Positions 1 through 6,989 of a stretch of 14,926 bases of DNA are shown here, piece by piece. The position numbers were made by a program, and so were the translations under genes. Numbering within the stretch: position 1 is the stretch's first letter; each line of letters starts with the position of its first letter. The stretch comes from Oscillospiraceae bacterium. Lineage in GTDB: Bacteria > Bacillota > Clostridia > WRCU01. The stretch spans positions 1 to 14,926 of the forward strand of contig WRCU01000010.1 in assembly GCA_009783805.1 (NCBI GenBank). The letters are read 5' to 3'. The notes beneath the pieces are model-generated. The model was given only the letters and a program-made list of their open reading frames with translations, was not told the DNA's origin and ran no database searches.

Positions 1-694
1 CCCCCAGCGAGGCCGCTATCTCGGAGGCGTTGCGAGCGGCCTCCCTACGGACCCTCAGCTCCTCCTCCTCGCCCTCCCTCAGCCTGGCCTTGGACAGTTC
101 GGCGACCTGCACTCTCAACGCCTCCGCCCTGGTCCGCATGGCTTCCTCCTCGGCGGTCAACCGGCCCAGCTCCGCGGCCTTGGCCCGGTACGAGGCGTAG
201 GCCATGCGGTACTCAGATAGGGCTAAGCCTAAGGCGTCCCCCGCGAACCTGTCCAGGAGCACGATGTGCTTGCCCGTGTCCGACAAGGAATGGTTCTCAT
301 TCTGCCCGTGTATGTCGGCCATGGACGAGCTGATGGCCTGCAGCGCCCCTACGGTCGCAACCCTGCCGTTCACCCTGCACACGCCCTTGCCCGCTTGGTT
401 GATCTCCCTGGAAAGCAGGACCGCCCCCCCCTCGGGCTCGAATCCGAGGCCCCTGACGACTTCCGCCGTCACGGTATCGGCGCCGACCGAGAACAAGGCC
501 GAAACCACGGCTTTGTCGGCCCCCCCGCGTACCAGCTCCTTCGTGAACCTCCCGCCGAAGACGCCCTTAAGGGACTCTATGAGGACGGATTTCCCGGACC
601 CCGTCTCGCCGCTGATGACGTTGAGCCCTTCGCCCAGCTCGACGGTCATGTCCGCTATGACCGCCACGTTCCTGATCTCCAACTGCTGCAGCAT
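1..694 (-). CDS. recN: DNA repair ATPase RecN, N-terminal part (cut by window edge)
   Basis: SMC-like ATPase that acts in recombinational repair of double-strand breaks in the cytoplasm. The first 231 codons are present; the C-terminal part (Walker B and the rest of the coiled coil) lies beyond the left edge. The protein opens MLQQLEIRNVAVI, the standard RecN start, and has a clean Walker A, GETGSGKS, near residues 30-37. Later it has the NGR and DIHGQNE motifs typical of RecN, then a charged Glu/Arg/Ala-rich stretch that begins the coiled coil. The ATG at 694 is preceded by AAGGTG at useful spacing. It follows argR by 40 bp on the same strand, as in many Bacillota. I counted codons here: 12 of 20 Arg codons are AGG and 4 of 9 Ile codons are ATA. 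Identification is firm. Confidence 0.95.
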   Translation of the reverse strand, partial: MLQQLEIRNVAVIADMTVELGEGLNVISGETGSGKSVLIESLKGVFGGRFTKELVRGGADKAVVSALFSVGADTVTAEVVRGLGFEPEGGAVLLSREINQAGKGVCRVNGRVATVGALQAISSSMADIHGQNENHSLSDTGKHIVLLDRFAGDALGLALSEYRMAYASYRAKAAELGRLTAEEEAMRTRAEALRVQVAELSKARLREGEEEELRVRREAARNASEIAASLG

Positions 695-734
695 GATGGG
701 CACCTTTTTCGGACCGCGCACGGGTTGCAAGCCC

Positions 735-1205
735 TCAGGCCATCCGACCTTTCCTCGCCATGCCCTCCAGTTTCCCCGATATGGCTGAGGCCACCCCGGC
801 ATCCTCACAGATGACGAACACGGTGTCGTCGCCCGCTATGGACCCGAGGACCCCCCCCTCACCCAGGGCGTCGACGGCGGAGGCCGCCCCCTGCGCCATC
901 CCCGGGAGCGTCCTGACGACGACCATGTTCCCCGCGTAGCGCTGCGAAACGAACGCCTCCGCGAACACGTTCAGGACCCTCCCGTTGGCGGCGCGCTCTT
1001 TCTCGGCCGCCAGTCGGGCGTACCTATAGCGGCCTTCCCCGTACATGGCCTTTACCAGGCCCAGCTCCTTGATGTCCCTGGATATGGTCGCCTGGGTTAT
1101 CACGTGCCCCATCCCGCGCAGCCTCCCGGCCAAGTCATCCTGGGTCTCCACGTCCTCCCCTTCGATGATCTCGAGGATGAGGGCCTGCCTGATGTCCTTC
1201 TTTAT
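735..1205 (-). CDS. argR: Arginine repressor ArgR/AhrC, probable ATA start
   Basis: Arginine-responsive transcription factor that represses arginine biosynthesis and can activate catabolism; the family forms hexamers. The N-terminal winged helix carries TQATISRDIKELGLVK (about residues 38-52 from the proposed start). The C-terminal arginine-binding and oligomerisation domain carries GSIAGDDTVFVI (about 121-132), whose paired Asp residues contact arginine. With the start placed at the ATA codon at 1205 the protein is 156 aa, and its first residue aligns with Met1 of Bacillus subtilis AhrC as I recall it (MNKGQRHIKIREII against IKKDIRQALILEII). That ATA has a GGGGG stretch just upstream. The only conventional in-frame start is a GTG at 1283, which would overlap nadK by 53 bp and add 26 basic, low-complexity residues. 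Function is firm; the start is uncertain. Confidence 0.9.
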   Translation of the reverse strand: MKKDIRQALILEIIEGEDVETQDDLAGRLRGMGHVITQATISRDIKELGLVKAMYGEGRYRYARLAAEKERAANGRVLNVFAEAFVSQRYAGNMVVVRTLPGMAQGAASAVDALGEGGVLGSIAGDDTVFVICEDAGVASAISGKLEGMARKGRMA

Positions 1206-1230
1206 CGCGCTACCCCCGTTCCCCCGCGAC

Positions 1231-2127
1231 TTACGCGGGCTTGCCGCCCATCTTGCCTTTGGCCGCGCCGTAAAAGCTCCCACCCTTGACCCGCAGCATG
1301 GCGAACCTGCCTTCGCGGACCCTGACCTCCGCGCGCGAGCCCCCCGCCACGCCCTCTATGGCCACCCCGTCCACGGACGCCACGCAAGCCGACGCCTTAC
1401 CGTCGACGGCTATCGACAGGGCCCTGCGGCCCATCAGCACCGCGGGGCGCGCGAACAGCGCGTGCGGGCATATCTGCGTCAGAAGGACCACCTCCGCCTC
1501 CGGGTCTATGACGGGCCCCCCCGCCGACAGGCTGTAGGCGGTCGATCCCGTCGGGGTCGCCACTATGATCCCATCACCGGAAACCTCGTCCATCAGCTCG
1601 CCGTCTATGCGCACGCCCAGCCGTAGGACCTTGTACGCGGAGCCCCTATGCATGGAGAAGTCGTTCAGCGCTGGGCCCGAAAACAGTAGGCGGCCATCGG
1701 GGCCATGGACCCTGACGTCGAGCAGGATCCTCTCTTCGATTCGGTAGTCGCCTACGGCCAGGCGGCTGACGGCCCAACCCACCTCGCCGGGCTCTACCTC
1801 GGTCAGGAAGCCCAGCCTGCCCAAGTTGACCCCCAACAAGGGTACCCCGCGGCCCAGCAAGGCCTTGGCGACGCTGATGAACGTCCCGTCCCCGCCTATC
1901 GCCACGGCGGCGTCCATCCCATCGGCGATGCCTTCCAACCCGCACTCGGCCCCGCCCTTGAAGGCCGTCGCATGCCGGTGGGCGATCCCCCGCGCCCCCA
2001 ACGCCTCGATGATCTCCGCGGCCAGGCGCACCGATTCACCCACCATGCCGTTCGAAACGACCGCTATGCCGCTAAGACGCTTTCCCACCACGACGCTCCC
2101 TATCCCCATATGCCTTATCATAGACAT
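1231..2127 (-). CDS. nadK: NAD kinase (ATP/polyphosphate-dependent)
   Basis: Phosphorylates NAD to NADP in the cytoplasm. Family hallmarks are all present: GGDGT (residues 78-82 from this start), NLGRLGFL (101-108), the ND pair (155-156) that binds the nicotinamide ribose, the block [19 protein letters not shown] (from about 183), and [10 protein letters not shown] near 219. Length, about 298 aa, is normal. The start is ambiguous: in-frame options are TTG at 2145, ATG at 2127, 2121 and 2109, and GTG at 2091. None has a strong Shine-Dalgarno, although AGGGAG sits just before the GTG at 2091. The first conserved strand, GIAVVSNG, lies close behind the shorter options, so a later start is possible. 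The gene precedes argR and recN, the usual Bacillota neighbours; dxs and tlyA, which often come before it, are absent. Confidence 0.93.
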   Translation of the reverse strand: MSMIRHMGIGSVVVGKRLSGIAVVSNGMVGESVRLAAEIIEALGARGIAHRHATAFKGGAECGLEGIADGMDAAVAIGGDGTFISVAKALLGRGVPLLGVNLGRLGFLTEVEPGEVGWAVSRLAVGDYRIEERILLDVRVHGPDGRLLFSGPALNDFSMHRGSAYKVLRLGVRIDGELMDEVSGDGIIVATPTGSTAYSLSAGGPVIDPEAEVVLLTQICPHALFARPAVLMGRRALSIAVDGKASACVASVDGVAIEGVAGGSRAEVRVREGRFAMLRVKGGSFYGAAKGKMGGKPA

Positions 2128-2153
2128 ATCATCCCAATAATGCAATATATATC
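2107..2153 (-). promoter_or_regulatory. AT-rich island with possible promoter upstream of nadK
   Basis: A run of about 47 bp that is strikingly AT-rich compared with everything around it, between the PAP2 gene stop and nadK. On the minus strand it contains TTGCAT, 17 bp, then TATGAT, a weak -35 (3/6) with a good -10 (5/6). Transcription from it would begin close to the nadK ATG at 2109, which would favour a downstream nadK start or a nearly leaderless message. A TTGACG overlapping the PAP2 stop is an alternative -35, but without a well-spaced -10. Inference only. Confidence 0.3.
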
Positions 2154-2160
2154 CAGCGCG

Positions 2161-2646
2161 TCACGTCAAAGCCATAGCCAGAGCGATGCCCAGTACGGCG
2201 CCCACCGCCACCTCTATGGGCTTATGCCCCATATACTCGTTCAATCTCTTGTCCTCGGCGCCGTTCCCGCCGCTCATCCTGTTGAGCACCTCAGCGTGCT
2301 GCCCCGCGGCCCTCCGGACGCCGGCCGCGTCGTACATGATTATGATCGCGATCGCCACGGCGAGGCCGAACTCCAGGTTGTCCCAACCCCTGACCCGCCC
2401 TATGACCGTCGCCAACGATACGATATAGGCGGTATGCGCGCTGGGCATGCCGCCCGACCCTTTGAGGCACTTCGCGACGCTGAACCCCCTGTGCCTCACC
2501 GACTCGACGGCCACCTTCAGCGTCTGGGCCACGAGCCAAGCCAAGGCCGGCACCGTTATCGCCTTATTGTCGATGACCTTCACGAAAAAATCGCCGATCC
2601 CATCCAGCATCCCGCGCATTCCCCCATACGGCCGCAAGCCGTTCAT
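2161..2646 (-). CDS. Divergent PAP2-family membrane protein (DUF212/YuiD type)
   Basis: Small integral membrane protein, 161 aa, of the divergent PAP2 (acid phosphatase/vanadium haloperoxidase-related) family. The family motif SGGMPSAHT is at residues 64-72, followed by YDAAGVRRAAGQHA (105-118) and GHKPIEV (140-146). Hydrophobic segments lie around 30-45, 73-85, 92-105 and 145-160. True PAP2 enzymes dephosphorylate lipid phosphates, including undecaprenyl diphosphate, but substrates of this divergent branch are not established. The ATG at 2646 overlaps the ispA stop in an ATGA junction and has AGGG five bases upstream, so translational coupling is likely. Its place directly after the farnesyl diphosphate synthase gene suggests a link to polyprenyl phosphate metabolism, which is inference. 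Confidence 0.88.
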   Translation of the reverse strand: MNGLRPYGGMRGMLDGIGDFFVKVIDNKAITVPALAWLVAQTLKVAVESVRHRGFSVAKCLKGSGGMPSAHTAYIVSLATVIGRVRGWDNLEFGLAVAIAIIIMYDAAGVRRAAGQHAEVLNRMSGGNGAEDKRLNEYMGHKPIEVAVGAVLGIALAMALT

Positions 2647-3569
2647 GCATCCCTGTATGCGGCGTACTCCGCCAAGTCCGGCAAAAAGCCCGTCCCTAGG
2701 CCGCCCGCCCTCGCCAACGCGTCCATGGCATCGCCGAGGAGATCCTTGATGCGCTTTTCCGTCCCCTCGACCCCCAATATCGTCGGGACGGTCACCTTGC
2801 CCTTCCGCTCGTCCCTGCCTACCTTCTTCCCCATCCTCCCCGTGTCCCCCACCACATCCATCAAGTCGTCGCGCAGCTGGTACAGCAGGCCGAACGCCCT
2901 TCCGTAGGCCTTGAGGGCCTCCCGCCCGGCTCCGTCGACCTTCATGAGGGCCGCCGGAGCCGTCACGCAGGCTTCCAGCAAGGCGCCCGTCTTCATGGCG
3001 TACATGGCCAGCGTCGCATCCAAGCCGCCGCCCACGCCCGCCATCTCCCTGGCCTGTCCGCCGACCATGCCGGCCTCCCCTATCGCGGCGCCCAGCACGG
3101 CGGCGCAGGCCTCGCCGTCCAAACCCAAGCCTATGGACGGCGCGAGCGCGCCTATCATGCACTCATACGCTTTGCTCTGCAAGGCGTCGCCGGCCAGCAA
3201 GGCCATAGCCTCACCGTAGGCGACGTGGCATGAGGGTTTGCCCCTCCTCATGTCGTCATCGTCCATGCACGGGAGGTCGTCGTGGATCAATGAGTACGCA
3301 TGCGCCATCTCAGCGGCGCAGGCGAACCGGACGGCGACCCCGGCCGGGCCTTCGCCCCCCTCCGCCGCGTCGGCGGCCACGCCTCCGCCGACCCCGCCCA
3401 TGGCGACGGCCAGGAAGGCGACCCCCCTCACCCGCTTCCCGCCGCCCAGCAGGGCATACCTCATCGCGCCCCTAAGCGCGTCCCCCGGGATCTCGGGCAG
3501 CATGCGCACCAAGGCATCGTCCACGATGCCCCGGTACCGCCCATAGAGCCCCAAGAACCCCGAGTCCAT
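2643..3569 (-). CDS. ispA: Farnesyl diphosphate synthase (polyprenyl synthetase family)
   Basis: Condenses isopentenyl diphosphate with allylic diphosphates to make farnesyl (possibly geranylgeranyl) diphosphate, the precursor of undecaprenyl carriers and quinones. GGGKRVR at 42-48 is the conserved substrate-binding region. The first aspartate-rich motif is DDLPCMD (97-103) within YSLIHDDLPCMDDDDMRRGK, with the two-residue insertion of bacterial short-chain synthases. The second is QLRDDLMD (231-238). The 308-aa product starts at the ATG at 3569, preceded by AAGGTGG; an upstream in-frame extension to 3614 is basic and unlikely to be translated. It lies 63 bp after xseB and overlaps the PAP2 gene by 4 bp, the order common in Clostridia. 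The exact product chain length cannot be fixed from the sequence. Confidence 0.93.
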   Translation of the reverse strand: MDSGFLGLYGRYRGIVDDALVRMLPEIPGDALRGAMRYALLGGGKRVRGVAFLAVAMGGVGGGVAADAAEGGEGPAGVAVRFACAAEMAHAYSLIHDDLPCMDDDDMRRGKPSCHVAYGEAMALLAGDALQSKAYECMIGALAPSIGLGLDGEACAAVLGAAIGEAGMVGGQAREMAGVGGGLDATLAMYAMKTGALLEACVTAPAALMKVDGAGREALKAYGRAFGLLYQLRDDLMDVVGDTGRMGKKVGRDERKGKVTVPTILGVEGTEKRIKDLLGDAMDALARAGGLGTGFLPDLAEYAAYRDA

Positions 3570-3632
3570 ACGCCACCTTCGCCTAGCCGGCCAGCCGCCG
3601 CGGGCCGCCCGCATAATCGGGCAAGGCGGGCC

Positions 3633-3917
3633 TCAGCCCCCCGCCGCTCCGCCGTCGGCCTTCTGCGGGCCGTACCTCTCCCTCACCATAATGACCTTCG
3701 TCTCCGCCTCGCCTAGCTTCCTGGAGCAGAGCTCCACATAGCCCATCCCGCTCTCGAAGGCCTCTATCGACTCATCCAGGCTGAGGTCGCCCCGCTCCAT
3801 GCGCCTGACTATGCGCTCAACAGCCTCCAGCGCGGCCTCGAAGCTCATGGGCCCGCCATCGCCCAGCCCCTTTCCGTCGTCCGCCTTCATTGGATCCGTA
3901 TCCGACCCGCCACCCAT
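3633..3917 (-). CDS. xseB: Exodeoxyribonuclease VII small subunit
   Basis: Small helical subunit of exonuclease VII; several copies bind one XseA to form the nuclease that degrades single-stranded DNA to oligonucleotides. The core, MSFEAALEAVERIVRRMERG and on through LSLDESIEAFESGM to LGEAETKV (residues 24-74), is textbook XseB, with two predicted amphipathic helices. The ATG at 3917 is chosen because GGAGG lies five bases upstream. It gives 94 aa, with a Gly/Asp-rich 23-residue N-terminal leader not usual in the family. ATG at 3932 or at 3848 (the core itself) are alternatives. It starts about 20 bp after the xseA stop, so the two subunits are co-transcribed. Confidence 0.92.
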   Translation of the reverse strand: MGGGSDTDPMKADDGKGLGDGGPMSFEAALEAVERIVRRMERGDLSLDESIEAFESGMGYVELCSRKLGEAETKVIMVRERYGPQKADGGAAGG

Positions 3918-3937
3918 GGCTCCCTCCGTCATGCCCT

Positions 3938-5200
3938 TCAATCCGCCCGTCCGCCGGGCCCTTCCGCGTCCCCGAAATCCGGCCTGCACCTTTGGGAACC
4001 GTCCCTCATCCTCAGGACGAACCCGCCCCCGGCTCGAACCTCGCCGACGGTCCTGACCAATCGCCCATCCAAGTCGGTGACCACCGCGTACCCCGCGTCC
4101 AAGGCTTTGGGGACGTCGAATGTGCCCATCGCCTTTAATAAAGCCTCCAATTCGGCCCTCTTGGACCTAACCGACTCCTGGGCCTTGGCGCAGAGCCTTT
4201 CGCCGAGGAGGGAGGCCCTCAGCCTGCCCTTGCCGATCATGTCCGTCAGGCCCCGGTACGCGCCCTCGACGGAGAACCTGCCTAAGGCCGCCCTCCTGAT
4301 TGCCAGCCAATTCGAGAGGCCGTCGGCCAGGCGCCGCCTGTAGTCGTCTACCAAGGCCTTGAGCGCCCCCTTCTCGGGCACGGCCAGCTCCGCCGCGGCC
4401 GATGGCGTGGGCGCCCGGACGTCCGCGACGAAGTCGAGGATCGTAAAGTCCGTCTCATGGCCGACCGCCGATATGACGGGGATCACGGACGCGGCGCAGG
4501 CCCTGGCCACCTCCTCGGCGTTGAAGGCCCAAAGCTCCTCCGCGCTCCCGCCGCCCCTCGCGACTATCAGGACGTCGCACAGCCCGAACCTGCTGGCTTG
4601 CGCTATGGCCTTGGCGACTTCCTTCGGGGCCTCCACGCCCTGCACGGCGACGGGCAGGACCTTCACCCTCATGCCGGGGAACCTTCTGTCTATGACGTTC
4701 ACTATGTCACGCAGCACGGAACCCGTGGGCGAGGTCACGACCCCCACGGATTCGGGGAGCATGGGTATCCTCCTCTTTCGGCCCGCGTCGAACAGGCCCT
4801 CGCCGGAAAGCCTGAGCTTAAGCTCCTCGAAAGCCTTGTCCAGGGCCCCCCTGCCGGCCGCCGCCATGGACGCGCAGTATATCTGGTAACGCCCGTCGCG
4901 CTCAAAGACCGAGACGGCGCCCCGCACGACGACCATATGGCCGTTCTCAGGCAGGAAGGCCACGGTCTCGGCCCTATCCCTGAACATCACGCACGAGATC
5001 ACGCTTCCCTCATCCTTGACGGAGAAGTACATATGCCCCGTGTGATGGCGCTTGAAGTTCGAGATCTCCCCGGCCACCCTTATGTCCGAGAGCGTGCCGT
5101 CACCCGCGAACATAGACTTTATGTAACGGTTGACTTGGCTGACCGTGTACGCGCCCCCCTCAACGGCCCCCTCGGCCGCCTTGCCGCCCCAGGCCGTCAT
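3938..5200 (-). CDS. xseA: Exodeoxyribonuclease VII large subunit
   Basis: Catalytic subunit of exonuclease VII, acting in mismatch repair and degradation of single-stranded DNA. The N-terminal OB-fold (about residues 18-115, with VAGEISNFKRHHTGHMYFSV) binds DNA. The catalytic region has GVVTSPTGSVLRDI (153-166), ARGGGSAEELWAFN (214-227), GHETDFTILDFVADVRAPTP (247-266) and the following SAAAEL. A helical C-terminal segment and a final RDGS-type strand complete the fold. Length, 420 aa, is typical. The ATG at 5200 overlaps the nusB stop in an ATGA junction, indicating translational coupling. The 17 Gly/Ala-rich residues before YTVSQVN are slightly longer than usual. Confidence 0.96.
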   Translation of the reverse strand: MTAWGGKAAEGAVEGGAYTVSQVNRYIKSMFAGDGTLSDIRVAGEISNFKRHHTGHMYFSVKDEGSVISCVMFRDRAETVAFLPENGHMVVVRGAVSVFERDGRYQIYCASMAAAGRGALDKAFEELKLRLSGEGLFDAGRKRRIPMLPESVGVVTSPTGSVLRDIVNVIDRRFPGMRVKVLPVAVQGVEAPKEVAKAIAQASRFGLCDVLIVARGGGSAEELWAFNAEEVARACAASVIPVISAVGHETDFTILDFVADVRAPTPSAAAELAVPEKGALKALVDDYRRRLADGLSNWLAIRRAALGRFSVEGAYRGLTDMIGKGRLRASLLGERLCAKAQESVRSKRAELEALLKAMGTFDVPKALDAGYAVVTDLDGRLVRTVGEVRAGGGFVLRMRDGSQRCRPDFGDAEGPGGRAD

Positions 5201-5628
5201 GGGGCATCCGGGGCGGGGGCCGCGCGCCTTTCCAGCGTCTCGTAGATGCCCCCCAGGACGCCGTTCACGAATGACGCCGACTCATCGCCGCCGTACCTCT
5301 TGGCAAGCTCCACCGCCTCGTTCATGGTGACGTTGACCGGTATGTCCTCCCTGCCTAGGATCTCATACAGGCCCAGCCTTATTATCGCCAGGTCGACCTT
5401 GGACATCCTGCTCGTCTTCCAGCCCTTCGCATGGTCGCCTATCAGGCCGTCGATCTCCGCCATCCGCCCCTCCACGCCGTCAAGGACGTCGGTCACGTAC
5501 GCCCTGTCCTCCTCGTCGTCGCAGCTCTCGCCCAAGGCCCACTCTATCTGGAACGCCCTGTCGCCCCGCTGCACGTCGGTCTGGTATAGGAGCCTCATCG
5601 CGAGCTCCCTGGATCCCTTCCTGCTCAT
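5197..5628 (-). CDS. nusB: Transcription antitermination factor NusB
   Basis: All-helical RNA-binding protein that, with NusE/S10, binds boxA and prevents premature termination on rRNA operons. The 143-aa product starts SRKGSRELAMRLLYQTDVQR, the standard NusB opening, and carries SKVDLAIIRLGLYEIL and PVNVTMNEAVELAKRYGGDE followed by SFVNGVLGGI near the C terminus, all signature segments. The ATG at 5628 lies 4 bp after the DUF2273 gene stop, and the Shine-Dalgarno AGGTGAGG overlaps that stop codon. Its place between DUF2273 and xseA matches Clostridia. Confidence 0.96.
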   Translation of the reverse strand: MSRKGSRELAMRLLYQTDVQRGDRAFQIEWALGESCDDEEDRAYVTDVLDGVEGRMAEIDGLIGDHAKGWKTSRMSKVDLAIIRLGLYEILGREDIPVNVTMNEAVELAKRYGGDESASFVNGVLGGIYETLERRAAPAPDAP

Positions 5629-5632
5629 CCCC

Positions 5633-5872
5633 TCACCTGTAGTGGCCTGGGGGCAGTATCCTGTCCAGGACCTTCCTCAGGTACTCGCCGTCCCTGGAGT
5701 ACATCCGCCCGACCAGGTACCCGGCCAGCGTGAACGCGGCCAGGACGAGCGCGCGGAGGAACCCGAACGCCAGGATGGCGGCGGCCACCGTGAACCCCAC
5801 CAAGGCGCCGACCAGACCCCACCTATGCCCGGAGGCCCATCTGCCCAGATCCTTCACCGCGCCCCCCCTCAC
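5633..5872 (-). CDS. DUF2273 small membrane protein
   Basis: A 79-aa protein with two closely spaced hydrophobic segments (about residues 18-37 and 39-55) and a basic C-terminal tail ending YLRKVLDRIL. Size, topology and place between amaP and nusB fit the DUF2273 family, found in alkaline-shock/envelope-stress clusters of Bacillota and thought to work with AmaP and Asp23 at the membrane; its molecular role is unknown. The GTG at 5872 overlaps the amaP stop as GTGA. A second GTG at 5857, five codons in, follows a G-rich Shine-Dalgarno-like run and gives the more usual family start (Met-Lys-Asp), so the true start may be there. Confidence 0.82.
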   Translation of the reverse strand: MRGGAVKDLGRWASGHRWGLVGALVGFTVAAAILAFGFLRALVLAAFTLAGYLVGRMYSRDGEYLRKVLDRILPPGHYR

Positions 5873-6408
5873 TCCACCCTAGGCTTGGCCTGGGCGCTCA
5901 CGTTGTCGACGATCACCCTGACGCCCGTCACCCTCACCCCGGCGTTGCCCTCTATCATGTCCTTGACCTTGCCCTGCATCTCCTTGCACAGGTTCGGTAT
6001 GTTATGGTCCGCGTACGCTATGGCCCTGGCCGTCACCTCGATGCCGTCGTCCCCCCTGCGCAGGTACGCCCTGGACTCCTTCACGCCCTGGACCCTCCTC
6101 GAGGCCGTGACGGCTATCGACTCTATGGCCTGCATGGAGATGTTTATCTCACCGATGGAGGTGGACGCCTTCACGCTCCTCTTCCTCCACGCCCTGCTGT
6201 CCCTGCTCGCGATGAGGAACGCCCCCGCCAGCGCGACGGCCGCGCCCGCCAGGGCGACGGCGTAGCCCATGTATTCCCAAGAATGGTAGGCGTCGAGCAA
6301 CGCGCGCCTCACGCCGGGCAGCAGCGCGGCCAGCGCGACGAACGCGGACGACAGCGCGAAGGCCACCATATAGGCCACCCTGGCCACCTTGACGAAGACG
6401 TTGCCCAT
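5869..6408 (-). CDS. amaP: Alkaline shock response membrane anchor protein AmaP
   Basis: Membrane protein with two transmembrane segments (about residues 10-32 and 47-70 of 179) and a cytoplasmic Asp23-like domain at the C terminus, beginning SVKASTSIGEINISMQAIES and ending near VRVIVDNVSAQ. In Staphylococcus and other Bacillota AmaP anchors Asp23 to the membrane and influences cell-wall stress responses. The ATG at 6408 is preferred over an in-frame GTG at 6420 because a perfect GGAGGT lies four bases upstream. The transglycosylase stop codon TAG is embedded at the end of that Shine-Dalgarno. No separate asp23 gene is next to it. Identification rests on topology, the GEI-I motif and synteny. 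Confidence 0.85.
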   Translation of the reverse strand: MGNVFVKVARVAYMVAFALSSAFVALAALLPGVRRALLDAYHSWEYMGYAVALAGAAVALAGAFLIASRDSRAWRKRSVKASTSIGEINISMQAIESIAVTASRRVQGVKESRAYLRRGDDGIEVTARAIAYADHNIPNLCKEMQGKVKDMIEGNAGVRVTGVRVIVDNVSAQAKPRVE

Positions 6409-6410
6409 GT

Positions 6411-6989
6411 CTACCTCCACCGTCCGGGATATAGGCTCACGTAGACATCCCTATAGCTTTGGACCCTCCTGACGAAGTTGGCCGTCTCCCTGTACGGGAT
6501 CTTGGATAGGGCGAGGCCGTCCATGCTGACCTCCTCGTCCCCCAGCCACCGCAGGACGTTGTTGTGCCCGCTGTTATATGCGGCGAGGGCAGTCCGCTCA
6601 TCCCCGAACATCAGCATCAGCCAACCCAGGTACCAGCACCCGTACCCGATGTTGGCCTCGGGGTCCAGCAAGTCACGGACATTATATTCCTTACCCACCA
6701 TCCCGGCAATCCAGGAAGCCGTCGCGTCGGTCACCTGCATGAGCCCCAAGGCCCCGCCCCCCGACCTGGCGTCGGCCTTGAACCCGCTTTCGGCCTTTAT
6801 GACGGCCATGACCAGGTAAGGGTCGAGGCCGTTGGCGCGCGCGTGCGCCTCGACCGAGTCGGCGTGGTCCATGGGGTAGAAGAACCGTGGGACGGTCACC
6901 CATGCAAAGACAGCCAAGGACGCCAGGATGGCGGTGACGGAGATGAACGCGAACCTGGCCGACCTGCTGTTGAAGACCTTCAGTCCCAT
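6411..6989 (-). CDS. Membrane-anchored lytic transglycosylase (SLT domain)
   Basis: Peptidoglycan lytic transglycosylase acting outside the membrane, cleaving between MurNAc and GlcNAc to leave a 1,6-anhydro end. Residues 12-33 form one hydrophobic segment that acts as signal anchor. The Slt/lysozyme-like domain follows: VIKAESGFKADARS contains the expected catalytic Glu67, then GALGLMQVTDATA, the LLDPEANIGYGCWYLGWLM block, ALAAYNSGHNNVLRWL, and IPYRETANFVRRVQSY, which fit the family in order. Length, 192 aa, is typical of the small Bacillota versions. The ATG at 6989 overlaps the coaE stop by 10 bp. A gene of this kind after polA and coaE is common in Clostridia. Confidence 0.93.
   Translation of the reverse strand: MGLKVFNSRSARFAFISVTAILASLAVFAWVTVPRFFYPMDHADSVEAHARANGLDPYLVMAVIKAESGFKADARSGGGALGLMQVTDATASWIAGMVGKEYNVRDLLDPEANIGYGCWYLGWLMLMFGDERTALAAYNSGHNNVLRWLGDEEVSMDGLALSKIPYRETANFVRRVQSYRDVYVSLYPGRWR
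6413..6418 (-). promoter_or_regulatory. Ribosome binding site of amaP
   Basis: GGAGGT on the minus strand, four bases before the ATG at 6408. It decides the amaP start against the upstream GTG at 6420, which lies before this site. The last base of the site is the first base of the transglycosylase stop codon, so termination of one gene and initiation of the next occur at the same place. Confidence 0.75.

Noticed and set aside
2101..2160. Possible ARG box (ArgR operator) in the AT-rich island upstream of nadK
   Set aside because: I looked for TGAATA-like half sites with the right spacing and found only partial resemblance. AT content alone is not evidence.
1705..2907. Plus-strand open frame (400 codons) opposite nadK, the PAP2 gene and ispA
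   Set aside because: It spans three real genes and their junctions, with low-complexity His/Pro/Arg sequence and no domain; a shadow.
2647..3162. In-frame upstream extension of the PAP2 gene into the ispA region
   Set aside because: The extension is Arg/Gly-rich shadow sequence of ispA. The family N terminus and a Shine-Dalgarno place the start at 2646.
3606..3621. Short inverted repeat GCCCG/CGGGC between xseB and ispA
   Set aside because: Only a 5-bp stem with no T-tract; such repeats are frequent in DNA this rich in G and C.
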